NCBI RefSeq assembly: GCF_000143415.4
Contig: NW_003314367.1
Coordinates: forward strand, 152,598-216,597
Length of the DNA: 64,000 bases
DNA from: Selaginella moellendorffii
Taxonomy: Eukaryota > Streptophyta > Lycopodiopsida > Selaginellales > Selaginellaceae
Direction: 5' to 3'
Made by a program: the position numbers and the translations under genes. Below are positions 1 to 11,041 of the stretch, piece after piece. The notes under the pieces are model-generated. The model did not search any database. It was not told where the DNA came from and worked only from the letters and a program-made list of their open reading frames with translations. The stretch's first letter is position 1, and the number at the start of each line of letters is the position of its first letter.

Positions 1-2188
1 GCAAGAGGAACATGAGCTCTCACTAGTGTTCCTGAATCTGTGTACTCCTGCAAAACCACAAAGTTTTGATTAATTCCCAACGAAACAGAAGACTACCTCA
101 TGTTCCACAACACCACGCCTGTGGATCATGTCCACGAGATCCCCCTTGCTATACGGGACAATGGCTTCCACTCGCACAAGTAAATCCTGCAAAAACATTT
201 TTGAGTTCTCTGAATGAATGAACTTTGTAAACCTTGAGTTTTGTTTCCACAGCGTCAAAAAATTCTTGAATGCCTTCTCCGGTTAAGGCTGATACGCAGA
301 TTGCACCTTGTTGTTTGGCTTCCGCTCTCAAGGCATCTGGATCCTCAGCTTTGTCAATCTTACACAAAAGTGAGCGCCATCAGTAACTTCGCAGACATGT
401 ACAGAATTACCTTATTCCACACTGAAAGTCGAGGAATGTGTTGAACATCTAGCTCAGCAAGAACTTCGTCAACAGCTTTTGTTTGTTCAGGTGCCATTGA
501 ATGACTGTAACAAACACTAATCAAAACACAAAGCAAACAAAAGATGAAGGCTAACCTTCTATCTACAACATGTAGGATCAAAGACGAATCGCTGATCTCT
601 TCTAACGTTGCACGAAATGCGGCAACCTACAAACAAAGTTAAGTACGCAAGCTCATATGTCACGAACTTACAAGTTGTGTCGGAAGCTTTTGGATAAAAC
701 CCACAGTATCTGTAAACAAACATTCCTTTCCATTCGGAAGCTGCAAAGGATACAAAATCAACAAAAGAACAATGCTTACATGAGGCTCACCTGTACACGT
801 CTCGTAATAGGATCTAGTGTGGCAAAAAGTTTATCTTCTGCTAGAACACCAGCATTACTAAGCTTGTTCAAAAGTGTGCTCTTGCCAGCATTTGTATAGC
901 CAACCTGTGGAATCTCTAATGAACTTACAAGAAAAGAGCCAAGAGATATGTACCAGAGAAATAACAGGGATAGGAACCGATGCTCTCCGGTTTCTATACT
1001 GTTGCCTGTGGTCACGTACCGACTCGAGATTCTTCCTCAGCTCGGCAATCTTAAAAAGCCACAAACTTTAGTTTCAGTGTGCGAAATCACCGAGCTTGCC
1101 TTTGTTCTAAGGATACGTTTATCAACTTCAATCTGCTTCTCTCCCATACCCTTCACCATACCTCCTGCTTGTCTTTCAAGGTGAGTCCAAAGTTTTGTCA
1201 ATCGCGGCAGCTGGTACTCAAGTTGAGCCAGCTCTACCTTGAAGAATGAAAAAAGATAAAAAAATAAGTTACAGCACAAAATCCGGTGAAACCACAACCT
1301 GCAAAGCCGCTTCACGCGTCGCTGCTCTCTGGCTAAAGATGTCGAGAATCAGAGCTGTGCGGTCACAAACCCGAACGTCATCACCAAATGCCTTTTCTAA
1401 GTTTCTTAGCTGCCTGGAATGGAGAAGACGATGTTATAGAGAGATCCTGAAGTTCTTGCCATTCTTACCCCGGCGATATTTCGTCATCCAAGATCACCGT
1501 CTCAACGTCTAGAGCCTGGACAGCGGTCTTCACCTCCGCAACTTTCCCAGACGCCATGTAAGTTCTCGGATTTGGATAACCTAGCCTTAAGAACCCGGAC
1601 AAAAGTAAAAGCCTCGTAAAAGCGAAGCTTGGAAACTTGACACGTACTTTTGATATGTGGATCCAACCACGGCCAGTCCGGCTGTGTCGGCAAGCTGCTC
1701 GAGCTCCTTGAGTGACTCATCGATGCTAAACAATGCGCGATGCCTTTTCATCTCGACTCCCACGAGAAACGCTTTCTCTTGATAAATCTACATGCGGGGA
1801 GTCCCAATCATCGACCAGAAAGAAGAAATCAATCGTAATTTCTTACCTCTCGATTGTTGCGAATCACAAAGCGATCGCTGGAATCCTCACTATCAGTCAC
1901 AGACGACGACACCGTAATGCTCCGACCTGGCGAAGAGCTCGCGGGAGCTTCCTCCTCTCGCGGCGGCATTGGCAGCTCCACAAGCGGAAATTCGCCCCCA
2001 TTTCTCTGCTCCTCCTCATCAATCTGGATCACGGCTCTTGCCTTGAGCGAAAAACATCCGCATCGCTTCCTGGCGATTCCAGTGCGACCAGCGGCCAGAA
2101 AATTCGCCTTCTTCCCCATCCCGGAGCCGGCATTCTGCCATCGCTCATCCACACCTGGAACACAATACGCTATCGCCAAGCCCGCCAT
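1..2188 (-). CDS. HflX-type GTPase, probably organellar (3' end outside window)
   Basis: HflX proteins are ribosome-associated GTPases; the plant nuclear copies are usually plastid or mitochondrial. The gene reads from ATG at 2186-2188 towards position 1 and leaves the window inside its last exon. About 13 short exons can be followed, roughly 1848-2188, 1655-1778, 1465-1600, 1302-1420, 1102-1236, 958-1052, 788-905 and smaller ones down to 1-46. The HflX N-domain shows TYMASGKV and DDEISPG, then the linker [20 protein letters not shown]. The G domain shows G1 [10 protein letters not shown]3 DTVGF and the G4 NKID, whose two halves lie on either side of an intron. The C-terminal reading near position 1 ([15 protein letters not shown]) continues the family pattern. 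The first exon is acidic and serine-rich after a possible transit region. It shares a very short upstream region with the divergent PARP gene. Family is confident; exon edges are approximate. Confidence 0.88.
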
Positions 2189-2311
2189 TACAAAAAAAAT
2201 CCAAGAACCCTAAACCCGTGCAAAAGTAATGCCAAGCTCGAATATGCTAGAATACTTTTCAAAATTTAGGGTTTACCTTTCATGCATTTTTAGGGCGGTC
2301 GAGGATCAAGG
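2189..2311. promoter_or_regulatory. Short divergent intergenic region between HflX and PARP genes
   Basis: Only 123 bp separate the two start codons, which point away from each other, so both 5' UTRs and core promoters must fit here or overlap the first exons. The stretch is AT-rich around 2190-2285. A bidirectional promoter is an inference from spacing; no defined element was identified. Confidence 0.5.
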
Positions 2312-4782
2312 ATGCTGGCGCCTTGCTCTCGCGCGGCCTTCCCGCCGGTTAGAAGGAGCTTTGCTATGGCCGCTCCCGCCAAACAGGATGTGATCGCGGT
2401 GAAGAAGGGGCGTGTGGTTTTAGACCATGGTTTGCCGGACGAGCTAAAATCCAGCTGCCATGTCCTAGAAATTGTAAGCTCTCTCCAAGTTACTTCATGG
2501 ATGATTTGTGTAAATCCTTGAACAGGGAGATACCATCTACGATGCAATGCTCAATCAGACCAACATTTCCAGCAACAACAACAAGTACTACGCGATGCAA
2601 GTCTTAGGTAGTCTCTTGACTTTTTCTATGCACTGACTGATCTTGCGCTTTTCTTTTTCTGAAGAGTCTGATGATCGAACTGCGTACTATACGTTTGCGC
2701 GATGGGGTAGAGTCGGCTCAAGCGCATCCAATCTGAGCAAGCACGACACGACAGAGCCAGCAGTGCGAGAGTTCGAGCGTAAGTTTCTGGACAAGACGAA
2801 GAACCACTGGAGCAACCGGCACAACTTTGTGTCTCAACCTGGGAAGTATACTTTGCTGGAGATGGACTACGAAGACTCTTCCGAAAGCAAGGCAGGCTTT
2901 TCACTTGTTTACTGTTCCGTTCAAGTCGAAAACTGTTGTGAAGGATGTCGCCGAGAGTAACACTTCTACAAAACTGGACGCTCGTGTTCACAGGCTGATT
3001 TCACTTGTTTGCGACTTGAATATGATGAAACAGGAGATGACTGAGATCGGTGAGCTTGGACCTTCTCTCTTTCGCTTGGAAGTTCTCTTCTTGTAGCTCG
3101 ACTTAAGCTTTCTTTTTCTAGCTCGACTTAAGCTTGGAACTTCTCTTTTTCTAACTCGAGTTTGTCAAATTCCCAGGATACAACGCCCAAAAGATGCCCC
3201 TCGGCAAACTCAGCAAAGCTACAATCCTTAAGGTGATATTCTGGCTACCGAGTTAAGAAGCGACTGACTTCTTTTGTTTTCTACGGAAAGGGTTATGAAG
3301 CTTTGAAGAAGATTGCAGCACAGCTAGAACTGAGCTCTCCAGATGCAGAACTGTTGCGGCAACTAAGCAAGTAAGAGCTTTCCTCCCAGTAATTCGCTAA
3401 TGACGTCTCGCTTTGCAGTGAATTCTACACGATTATTCCACATAACTTTGGGCACCGATCCATAAGTAACTCGGATTTTTTCTAGGTAGAGTTCTATGTG
3501 ACCTGGAATTTCTAGGAGACCAAACAATCCGCACGAAGGAGCAGCTCAAGTCGAAGCTGGAAATGGTCGGAGAGAATCGCGGAAATGTTGTCCTCTTTAA
3601 GTCGAACATCTTTTTTTGTGTCAGGTTGAGGCACTCGGTGAGATTCAAGTTGCAACGAAGATCCTCAAGAGTGGGAACGAGGTATGAACGTTTTGTTCAC
3701 TACTTTCTAAGGTTTTTTGCTTCTCCCCAGGATGATCCCGCATACGCACAGTACAAACGTCTCAAATGCGAGCTGGACCCTCTCAATACTGACACCGAAG
3801 AATATGAAATGGTAAAATCACTATCCTTTCTCTGGCGTTCTCCTCACAAGTACTCTTTCCGTTCTAACAGATCGAAAGCTACTTGATGAACACCCACGGC
3901 CATACTCATTCCGGATACAAGCTCGAAATTTGCCAGGCCTTCAAAGTCAGCAGAGCTGGAGAAGATGAACGCTTTCAGCCAGTAAGTTCTACGTTTTACT
4001 CAGCTTTCCGGGAGCTCTTACCAGCGAGAATCTGGACGCTCAGTTCAAAGACAACCACAATCGGATGTTACTGTGGCATGGCTCGAGGCTGAGCAACTGG
4101 ACCGGCATACTCTCCCAAGGTATGTATGCGCAGTAACACTTTTTGCTAACAATTTTTGACGTGGTTTTCGTGTGTCCGTGTCTCAACAGGACTCCGAATC
4201 GCTCCGCCTGAAGCACCATCCACGGGCTACATGTTTGGGAAAGGCGTTTACTTTGCGGACATGGTCTCCAAGAGTGCCAATTACTGCAATGCTAGCGCGA
4301 GTAAAAACGCGGCAGTAATGCTTCTGTGCGAGGTTTTCCTTTGCTAGATTAAAGTTCCAATCTCTTTTGCTTGAAACGTTTTCACGATTTCACGATTTCC
4401 TTCCAGGTTGCTCTTGGTGACATGAACGAGCTGCTACACTGGAACTACAATGCTAGTGCGCTTCCACCAGGGAAACTGAGGTGAGTTGACGCGTTATACT
4501 CTCTAAACTCTCAATGCTTTTTTATCATTTGACCAATAGCACCAAGGGCCTCGGGAGGACAGTACCTCACAAGAGCGAGTTTAAGCAACTTTCAGACGGC
4601 TTGATAGTACCAATGGGGAAACCTTTAACTTCGGGTGCTTACCATCAGGTACTAAGCCAAGCATGGCTTGAGTGTTACTTCTTTTGCTCGTCCAGGGAAG
4701 CTTGGAGTACAACGAGTACATCGTTTATAACACGGCGCAGGTCAGAATGCGCTATTTGCTACAAGTAAGTTTCATCTATTAA
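2312..4782 (+). CDS. PARP2-type poly(ADP-ribose) polymerase (WGR + regulatory + catalytic domains)
   Basis: Transfers ADP-ribose from NAD+ to nuclear proteins in the DNA-damage response. The first ATG (2312) gives a basic leader; an in-frame ATG at 2366 would give MAAPAKQD and is an alternative. Exons read as WGR domain ([18 protein letters not shown] around 2670-2740), PARP regulatory helices ([18 protein letters not shown] around 3190-3310, interrupted by an intron), then the ART fold. Catalytic residues are visible: His in [11 protein letters not shown] (about 4070-4100), Tyr in GKGVYFADM (about 4240) and Glu in YNEYIVYN (about 4710). This is the H-Y-E triad of true polymerases. No zinc fingers or SAP domains precede the WGR, so it is shorter than PARP1. 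The last exon runs past a possible donor and ends at TAA 4780-4782 after [12 protein letters not shown], as PARP2 proteins do. Introns are mostly 50-100 bp; several boundaries around 3430-3660 are uncertain. Confidence 0.87.
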
Positions 4783-4958
4783 AGTTCGGTCTTAAAGTGT
4801 TTTTTGCAAAATAATTCTTATAAACTTTATTTTAAATGGAAAATAAAATTAGTCCGTACGTTTTCTGTGAATATTCGGTTTAGGAGTTGAGGAATTTAGT
4901 ATGCAGGGACCACTTGGAGTGCGCCGGTGAACGTATGGCCTGACTTCTTACTTTTCAG

Positions 4959-6281
4959 CACAAGATCAAAAGTTGTGAATTAGGCGAAGGGGAAGCGATA
5001 ACCATCGTTCGCATGCCCGAGGCACAGTGGACTGTTCACAGAGGTGAGCTAACACTAGTTATCCAAGTTTAATTTCTGGCTTTTCGGAGAAACCGTTCCT
5101 TTCATGGAGGAGAAGTGCTACAGACTTGGAAAGCTCTTGGAGGAATCCTTGAAGAGCTACGGCTTTTGCAAGGAAGCGATCGAGGTGGCTTAACAACTGC
5201 AAGTCGAGTTATTTCTTATTTCATGTCGTGGCTCGTCCCTTTGGAACCATGAGATTTCCATCGTCATGAAGAAGGCTCTAAGAAAGACGATCCGGATGGT
5301 CCTTTCTCAAGCAGATGGGAAGATGACGAGTTCTCGGTGAATCGCAAGAGGCCCATAGAAATTTTCTCTGGAAAGGTGGGCGACATAGACAAACTTGATA
5401 CCAACATGAAGTTACTGTTTTCCAGTATCACCTGTGGGGGCCTTTCTTGACAACTACATTGGTGGCAATCAAGGGACATGAGGCTCTGGTCGCTGGTGGA
5501 GGTGCGTTTAGTGTCATCTTTGCAAGCAAGAACGAGGTGTGTAGATTGGCCAGTTGCTTGAAACAGGAATTTGTTGTCAACTACAAGGGCCTAGATGTCA
5601 AGGACCAGGACACTATCATCGTGGACAAGGAAGATATATTTTATTTCTATTTATTGTAAATTTTGATTGTTAATAAGTGTTCTCCACTTCAACATCTGAG
5701 TCCCTAGAGCCTCTTGATCCCATTGCCATTAAGGAAATTTGGCCTCCAGTGATCTCTCCTTCAAAAAATCCATCTAGGCAAGCCACAAGCACACAAGCTA
5801 TAAACTATACCCAAGTTATTCGGCTAGTGCCGCAAGGATTGCACAAGTAAGAAATTTGGACAACTTTTTGTTTTCCTGAGGTTTTCTCTTTCAGAAATGC
5901 CCTGGACGGTTCATTTAGCACGCTGATCGCAAAGCATGTAAGTTTTTCTTTCTTTCTTCCTTCTTTATGATACTATTTCTCTTTTAGGCAGGGAATTTAT
6001 CGAGGAGTAGTGGATCGTCTGGCAAGGGAAAGCATGGCCATGGAGTAAGTAATGTAATCTTGGTATATGTTCTACCACCTTACAAACAACGTCGAGTGCG
6101 GACAACCAAGGAAACATATGAAGTTCTCTCGCTTGGAGTGATGAAGTATGACGAAGCTTGGAGGCTTTCCTTCGCGGCTGCATTGGAGCTGTACAGCTGC
6201 AAGCTCGTTGCGAACTCCACCGAGCTCACGGCCAACGGGTCGAGGCTGTCGGGCCGTCAACCTAATTTGACCACCTTGTAG
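4959..6281 (+). CDS. Unrecognised multi-exon gene downstream of PARP
   Basis: I do not recognise this gene. Several segments join in frame across good GT-AG sites. Exon 4959-5043 (HKIKSCELGEGEAITIV...) joins an exon at 5090 to read WTVHRETVPFMEEKCYRL up to a TAA near 5192. A second set, near 5285-5390, joins across a 50 bp intron (donor after RPIEIFSGK, acceptor before YHLWGPFL at 5427) and stays open to about 5640. Further exons read NYTQVIRLVPQGLHK (about 5800-5850), NALDGSFSTLIAKH (5895-5938) and a Gly/Ser-rich piece (5990-6044). The last open stretch ends near 6281. The regular spacing of splice-flanked open segments suggests a real gene, or two, but the start, the exact exons and the function are unknown. 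No transposase or retroviral motif is visible. Confidence 0.35.
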
Positions 6282-6952
6282 TATTCAGGAAAACCACGAT
6301 AAAAAGCATGCTTCGCAGTTTTTACTGCCTTGTAATTATCATCCGACATAATGGCTGAAGGAGACACTTAGTTTTCTTCTCATGACCAAAGCATCTGCTA
6401 TCTGGGATGTCAGAGACTATCGCTGGAATCTGCTCTTCGGACAGGCCTGGAGGCAAAGAGCTTACAACCTGCATCCCTTGGAGCTTCTCTCCCTCATTCC
6501 TCACTTCGTCCTGAACCCCATTTGCCTCATTACTTGCCATGTCTCAAGGAGAAAATGCTAGCCTGCCACAGCACCAGCCACAGTCAGTTTCCTCTTACGC
6601 ACGGGTGTTCAAACAGAGAAGCAGCTCTTTTGTCCAGCTCAGTTACTATGCCTCAGAAATCAGACTTTTTCCTCAATTTGCATCACTTTCCAACCAAGCC
6701 TCTAGCATTGCACTGAAAGCATCGATGCCATGAGCCATGATGACTCTCGTCATGCTCCCAACAGGTCCCTGGGTTTTTCGTCCAGCACCTTTAGCATGGT
6801 CCATTGAATGAAGGACAGGCACAGCATCAATGTCTTGTGTGCCTGCCCCTCACCTCCACCAAAACCAGGACCTATTCGAACGGGACACCTTAGCCCGCTA
6901 CATATGTAGCGCTCACTCCCCCGTTTAAATTTTGTGTGTCCTCACACAACTC
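6282..6952. other. Intergenic, no gene supported
   Basis: Open frames exist on both strands but none shows a recognisable motif or a consistent splice pattern. The right part leads into the gypsy-like integrase remnant and may be decayed retroelement sequence. Nothing else can be supported. Confidence 0.4.
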
Positions 6953-7433
6953 CTAGACCGATGTCCCATACATAACTAGATATAAACATTGTGTACTCGA
7001 AGGAGAGTGAGAAAACATGGGTCTGATTGAATGCTCTCCAGGACTTCTAACATTGCTGTTGAATATTAAATTAGAGAATCGTAACTCTGTGGCTAACACT
7101 GTCCGTGGCATTGCATTCTCTGTTTGCTGAGCCAAAATTGCCATCTTAGCTTGAGTTGTTTGATCTATCACCAAATAAGGCCCATCGTACCGTGAAGAAC
7201 ACTTCCTTCCTAGGACACCTGACAGAATCTCCAACACCAAAGGGATGATCATTGATCCTTTTCTTGTGGTTCCTTGAATAACGAGCTTGTGCCTGTTCAA
7301 TGTTTGATCTTGCAAGCTTAAGTGGGATCCAATGGAATGGCAATGGAAGGGTAATAGATACAAGGAGTTCTTTCAATATGAGACAAAGCTGTGCCAAAAC
7401 CTCATCTAGAACCCCAACCCAATCTACATTCAT
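6953..7433 (-). mobile_element. Ty3/gypsy-like retrotransposon remnant (integrase C-terminal part)
   Basis: On the minus strand two overlapping frames together resemble the end of a gypsy polyprotein. One reads NIEQAQARYSRNHKKRIND then HPFGVGDSVR, the usual 'A..RY..NHKKR...F.VGD.V' stretch following the integrase core. The other reads SSRYDGPYLVID, the chromodomain-side 'K..GPY.V' strand. The shift from one frame to the other near 7200 shows a frameshift, and no complete integrase catalytic triad or reverse transcriptase is visible nearby. The fragment lies immediately upstream of the Crinkler-like gene. It is a dead fragment, not an active element; LTRs were not found. Confidence 0.6.
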
Positions 7434-7986
7434 CAGGCAGGCGAGAGCCTAGTGGATCCACGCCCTCTACTTCCCGCTGTGCATTAACAAGATCTGGTGG
7501 TAGGCAAAGATGAGGTATTTCATGTGGCTTACTTAGTAGGAGCGACTTCCCTCGTCAGCAGCTATCCACCTCTGTTAAGTTTGCGGAGCCACAAAGACAC
7601 TGTGAGGGTTCCATGGCTATTCTGAAGTGCAATTTCCAGGTCTTAATCATCATCCAACAGAGTCTCCACCCACACACTTGCTCACTCACAAAGTGATTAT
7701 GCTGTGACACCATTATAGAGAATCTTGGTTGCCTGAGAAAAGTGGCAGATTGGTCCCTGATTAAAAAATGTGGGTTGATAATCCATTCAATTGAGAAAAC
7801 TGGTTTATTCGTAGCATATTTTAGCTCCAACATCCTCATCAGGTGAGCAGCAGCCATCAAGTGCACAATCCAATGACTTTGGAGTTGGGTGCTGGAAAGA
7901 TTCCTTGAAACCGGGTCACGGCATTTGCAGTGGATTGCAGTACGGCAGAACAGTATAAACGGTATCTGCACTTTAGGTTTAGGGCC
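7434..7986. other. Upstream region of the Crinkler-like gene
   Basis: The plus-strand open frame that becomes the NTPase extends back to about 7930 without an ATG, and a TTTGCAG acceptor-like sequence lies at 7924-7930. Either translation starts at ATG 7987 or an upstream exon is spliced to 7931. The minus-strand open frame here (7555-8001) has no recognisable motif. Confidence 0.35.
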
Positions 7987-10090
7987 ATGGATCGAGGGCA
8001 TCTATTGAAGGAGGTAGCTGCGGCCTATACACGTCTGACGGAATGCTTCCAGACACTAGAAGTGGAAGATTTGAGCGACCCTAGCCTGTTTCTGAAGTTA
8101 CCTTGGCCGTCTGTCCGCTCGCCTCTGGGGTGTGCTGGGAGCTGGTTCTCTTACCTGGGCCGTGAAAGGGCCAAAGAGGTGTACAATCGTTTTGTGTCGC
8201 TACCACGACGCAGCAATCTGCTCTTCACGGGAGTATCGGGGTCGGGCAAGACGGTTCTCGCGGCCGCTATCGCTGGACACATGCTTGTCCGGAGGCCTGG
8301 TGGTCGACGACTTGTCTACATTGTTGGACACCAGTTCGCTCTAAACCCTGTAACGGTCTTGAAGGAGGCGCTCCTCCTCGCGTTTGCGGACGATGAATCA
8401 ACCCAAAAACTGGTGTTATCTGCAAACTCGCTTCTAGAGTTGGTAGGCATTTTTGGGTACTCAAAGCACAAGCTGATGTTTGTGGTGGACGAGTGGAATT
8501 GCTTGGATACGAAACGGGAGAAGCATGTTGTTTATCCGAACGTTATAGAGTCCAAGTGTGCACTTAAGGACGTGAGCTACTTCCATGTCCTAGTCAAGGT
8601 GGCTTCAACAACATCTGAATCCGCCATGGAATATCACTTAACAGACAAGAAGCCTTTGCAGATGGAGTTCAATGGGCCCTTCACTGTGGAGGAGTTCAAG
8701 ACTTGGCTGGCAAAATCCCCGTTCGGTGTCGGCACCACACAGGCAATGGTGTACCACACAGGGCTCACTCCACGGCTGCTTCAGCTGTATGTCCAGGCCA
8801 ATCAAACAGCTTCGTTTGACATGCTTATCGAATCCTACACCAGGGATATAATAAGGTATGTTGGTGGACTGGAGGAAGCACCCCAGCTTGAGCTAGCCAT
8901 GAGAATTGCTACCGAGGGAGCAATTGCCCCTGCTGAGCTCAAGGCTGTCCCGTGGTCATGCGCTTATATTGACGTTTCAAAGGAGATTACAGTGAAGCTC
9001 ATTTCCAGATACTTGGCAGACTTGCTGGCAGCTGAAGTTATGAATAGGTCCAAAGCTTTGTCTAGGTTACCTGATGCACGAAGTATATGGGCATTTGACG
9101 TTCGGAAAAATGCGGCCGTTCTCTCAGCCCGCAACTCTGCAAGGCTTGGCTGGAATGTGGAGGCTTTGGTGGTGAATGTAGTGAAGGCAAAGGGAAGCAT
9201 ACTTGGCCACTTCTTCTCCTGTTGGAAGGAGTATGACACTGGGCATGAGTTGGAAGTTTTGGTGGCTACTACTATGACGGAGCTGCTCTCTGGGGTTCTG
9301 TTTTGCCCCCGACACTTCAATGAAAAGGCCGTTGATTTAGTGTGGCTACAGGTGGAAAAAGGTGGCGAGCAATACGTGCTGGTAGTGGAGGGAGTACAGA
9401 TCTCAGTGTCATCAACCAAACGAAAGCTAGCACGCCAGAGCCATATTGCATGGAAAAATGAGATCCTTCCTCAGTGGTTGGCGTTCCAGGAACTGTTGGT
9501 AGATTTCAGTGTGTCTTATACCTACGTTTTGCCACATGTTTGTCACCAGGATACAGACTTAGCGGGCGGTAAGCTATTTTCTATCTAAAGGTGTTTATCC
9601 GTGCTAACTTCATTCATTGTTGCTGCAGCAAATGTGAGTTTCCGCAACTTTGCAGAACTTGATGGAACGTTGGCATTTGTTGATCAATTGAGGCTTCCTG
9701 AGCCTGAGGAACTAGCTGTTGAGAAGGCAGTTCAGTGTTCTGGGTTTGTCAATATGAACAGATGCAAGCACTTCAAGCGGGGAGCTGAGGAGCCGTACTT
9801 CTGCTGTCCTGCACATGAGAAGCAGCAGCAAGATCAAGGTGAACTTTCTTCTTTTATTTTTGACATGTTTGAATTTCTGACTTATGCAACAGCACTTGAG
9901 GATGAGGAGCTACCTCTTGAGAAATCTGTTCGGTGTTCTGGGTTTGTCAATACGAACAGATGCAAGCGGGTCAAGAGGGGAGCTATGGAGCCGTACTTTT
10001 GCTGCCCTGCCCATGAGAAGCAACAGCAAGATCAAGGTAAATTTGATTTTTTATTTTTGATTTGAGTTTCTGCCATATGCAGCAAGGTGA
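7987..10090 (+). CDS. Crinkler-like P-loop NTPase/nuclease-fold protein with duplicated Cys-rich C-terminal exon
   Basis: A long first exon (7987 to 9575) encodes a P-loop NTPase: Walker A GVSGSGKT at about 8229-8252 and Walker B-like KLMFVVDEWN at about 8470-8500. After about 420 residues follows a restriction-endonuclease-like stretch (FNEKAVDLVWLQVEKGG, then VVEGVQISVSSTK, about 9319-9420). This order matches Crinkler (CRN)-type proteins, which occur in oomycetes, fungi and some plants. Three phase-1 introns follow (about 9576-9630, 9839-9891 and 10037-10082), enclosing two nearly identical small exons. Each carries C-x8-C-x12-CC-x2-H (CSGFVNMNRC, then FCCPAHEK). The last exon adds only Ala-Arg before the TGA at 10088-10090. 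The Cys/His pattern resembles small zinc knuckles of the DUF5763 kind; that match is tentative. The start could be further upstream. NTPase confident, CRN assignment moderate. Confidence 0.72.
9631..10036 (+). repeat. Tandem duplication of a symmetric phase-1 exon
   Basis: Two exons (9631-9838 and 9892-10036) share a block from E(D)EEL through KQQQDQ with few changes (VQCSGFVNMNRCK against VRCSGFVNTNRCK). Both copies are bounded by phase-1 introns, so the duplication keeps the frame. The intervening intron is only 53 bp. Confidence 0.8.
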
Positions 10091-10959
10091 TTAGCAAACA
10101 ACTTAAAGGATACTTGTGGACTGGGCCGCAGCCAATTCAGATGCGTCAAGAATGGCAAAAAAAGTCACGTTGCTCAGTTTGACGCCCTCCACATTCAACA
10201 TATCAGCCTAACTTGAAGAAAGCGAAGACCGATTTTTTTCGCGAGATCAACATGTTCCATCGTATTATCCCTGCTCTGTTAAACTCGAGGCAGAAATCCA
10301 CGTCTAAGGAGCTTATTTCTCTTCTTGACTTCCTCATTTTAGTCAAAGATTTTGTCTTTGTCTACCTTCTAAGTTATAATGACCCATGCTCCACTTGTAT
10401 TCCAAAGTATAGTTACATACAGGAACAGAAACAATAACTGTAAGCTCCTTTTCCTCCTTTGAGTGATGATCAGCCCAAATTGTGAAGAGCTGGTGACGAT
10501 TCAGCAAATACTTTGAGTAGAGTGAAGTCTACACCCTCAATCCAAGCTATCCAAATGTACACCATCTCAAATTCCATTGACCGCAAGAAAAGAAACTCCC
10601 TCAAGCTGTGCCCAGGACTTTGCTTCCAATCGATGTTCATATGGTTAGGTGACTATTCCACGAAACAATGGTCAAAGTATACTGAATCCACATTGCTATC
10701 TTGTAGTTTAGACAAAGCCCACATGAAATAACCACTCTAACACGAATCTTTTTAGTTTTATCATGTATTTACTTGTATTTACAAATACTCAAACCACGAA
10801 ACTATGTATACAGGTCTGATGCCCTGCGGGTCCCCATGACTTTTACAAACATTTATTTATCTATCTTGTGGACTTTTTATCCCTGATATGAGCGTATCTT
10901 TTTTTGTCCCCAAGCAAATCCATGGAACTTTTTTTCAGCTGCTAGCTATACCCAGAAAT
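10091..10959. other. AT-rich intergenic region
   Basis: Long AT-rich stretch between the Crinkler-like gene and the tRNA. Short open frames on the plus strand lack motifs and compositional support. No RNA gene or repeat was recognised apart from the tRNA that follows. Confidence 0.4.
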
Positions 10960-11041
10960 GTGAACGTGCCAGAGTGGTTATCGGGCATGACTCGAAATCA
11001 TGTGGGCTCTGCCCGCGCAGGTTCGAATCCTGCCGTCCACG
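10960..11041 (+). tRNA. tRNA-Ser (anticodon CGA)
   Basis: 82 nt including the discriminator G. The anticodon stem CATGA/TCATG encloses loop CTCGAAA, giving anticodon CGA at 10993-10995, which reads UCG serine codons. A long variable arm (GTGGGCTCTGCCCGC) and T arm GCAGG/GGTTCGAATCC/CCTGC fit class II tRNA-Ser. Acceptor strands GTGAACG and CGTCCAC leave one A-C mismatch at the fourth pair. The second copy at 29031-29112 is perfect there. A run of five T at about 11050-11054 is a suitable Pol III terminator. No intron. Confidence 0.92.

Noticed and set aside
8964-9419. Minus-strand 151-residue open frame
   Set aside because: Antisense shadow of the NTPase/nuclease exon; no motif of its own.
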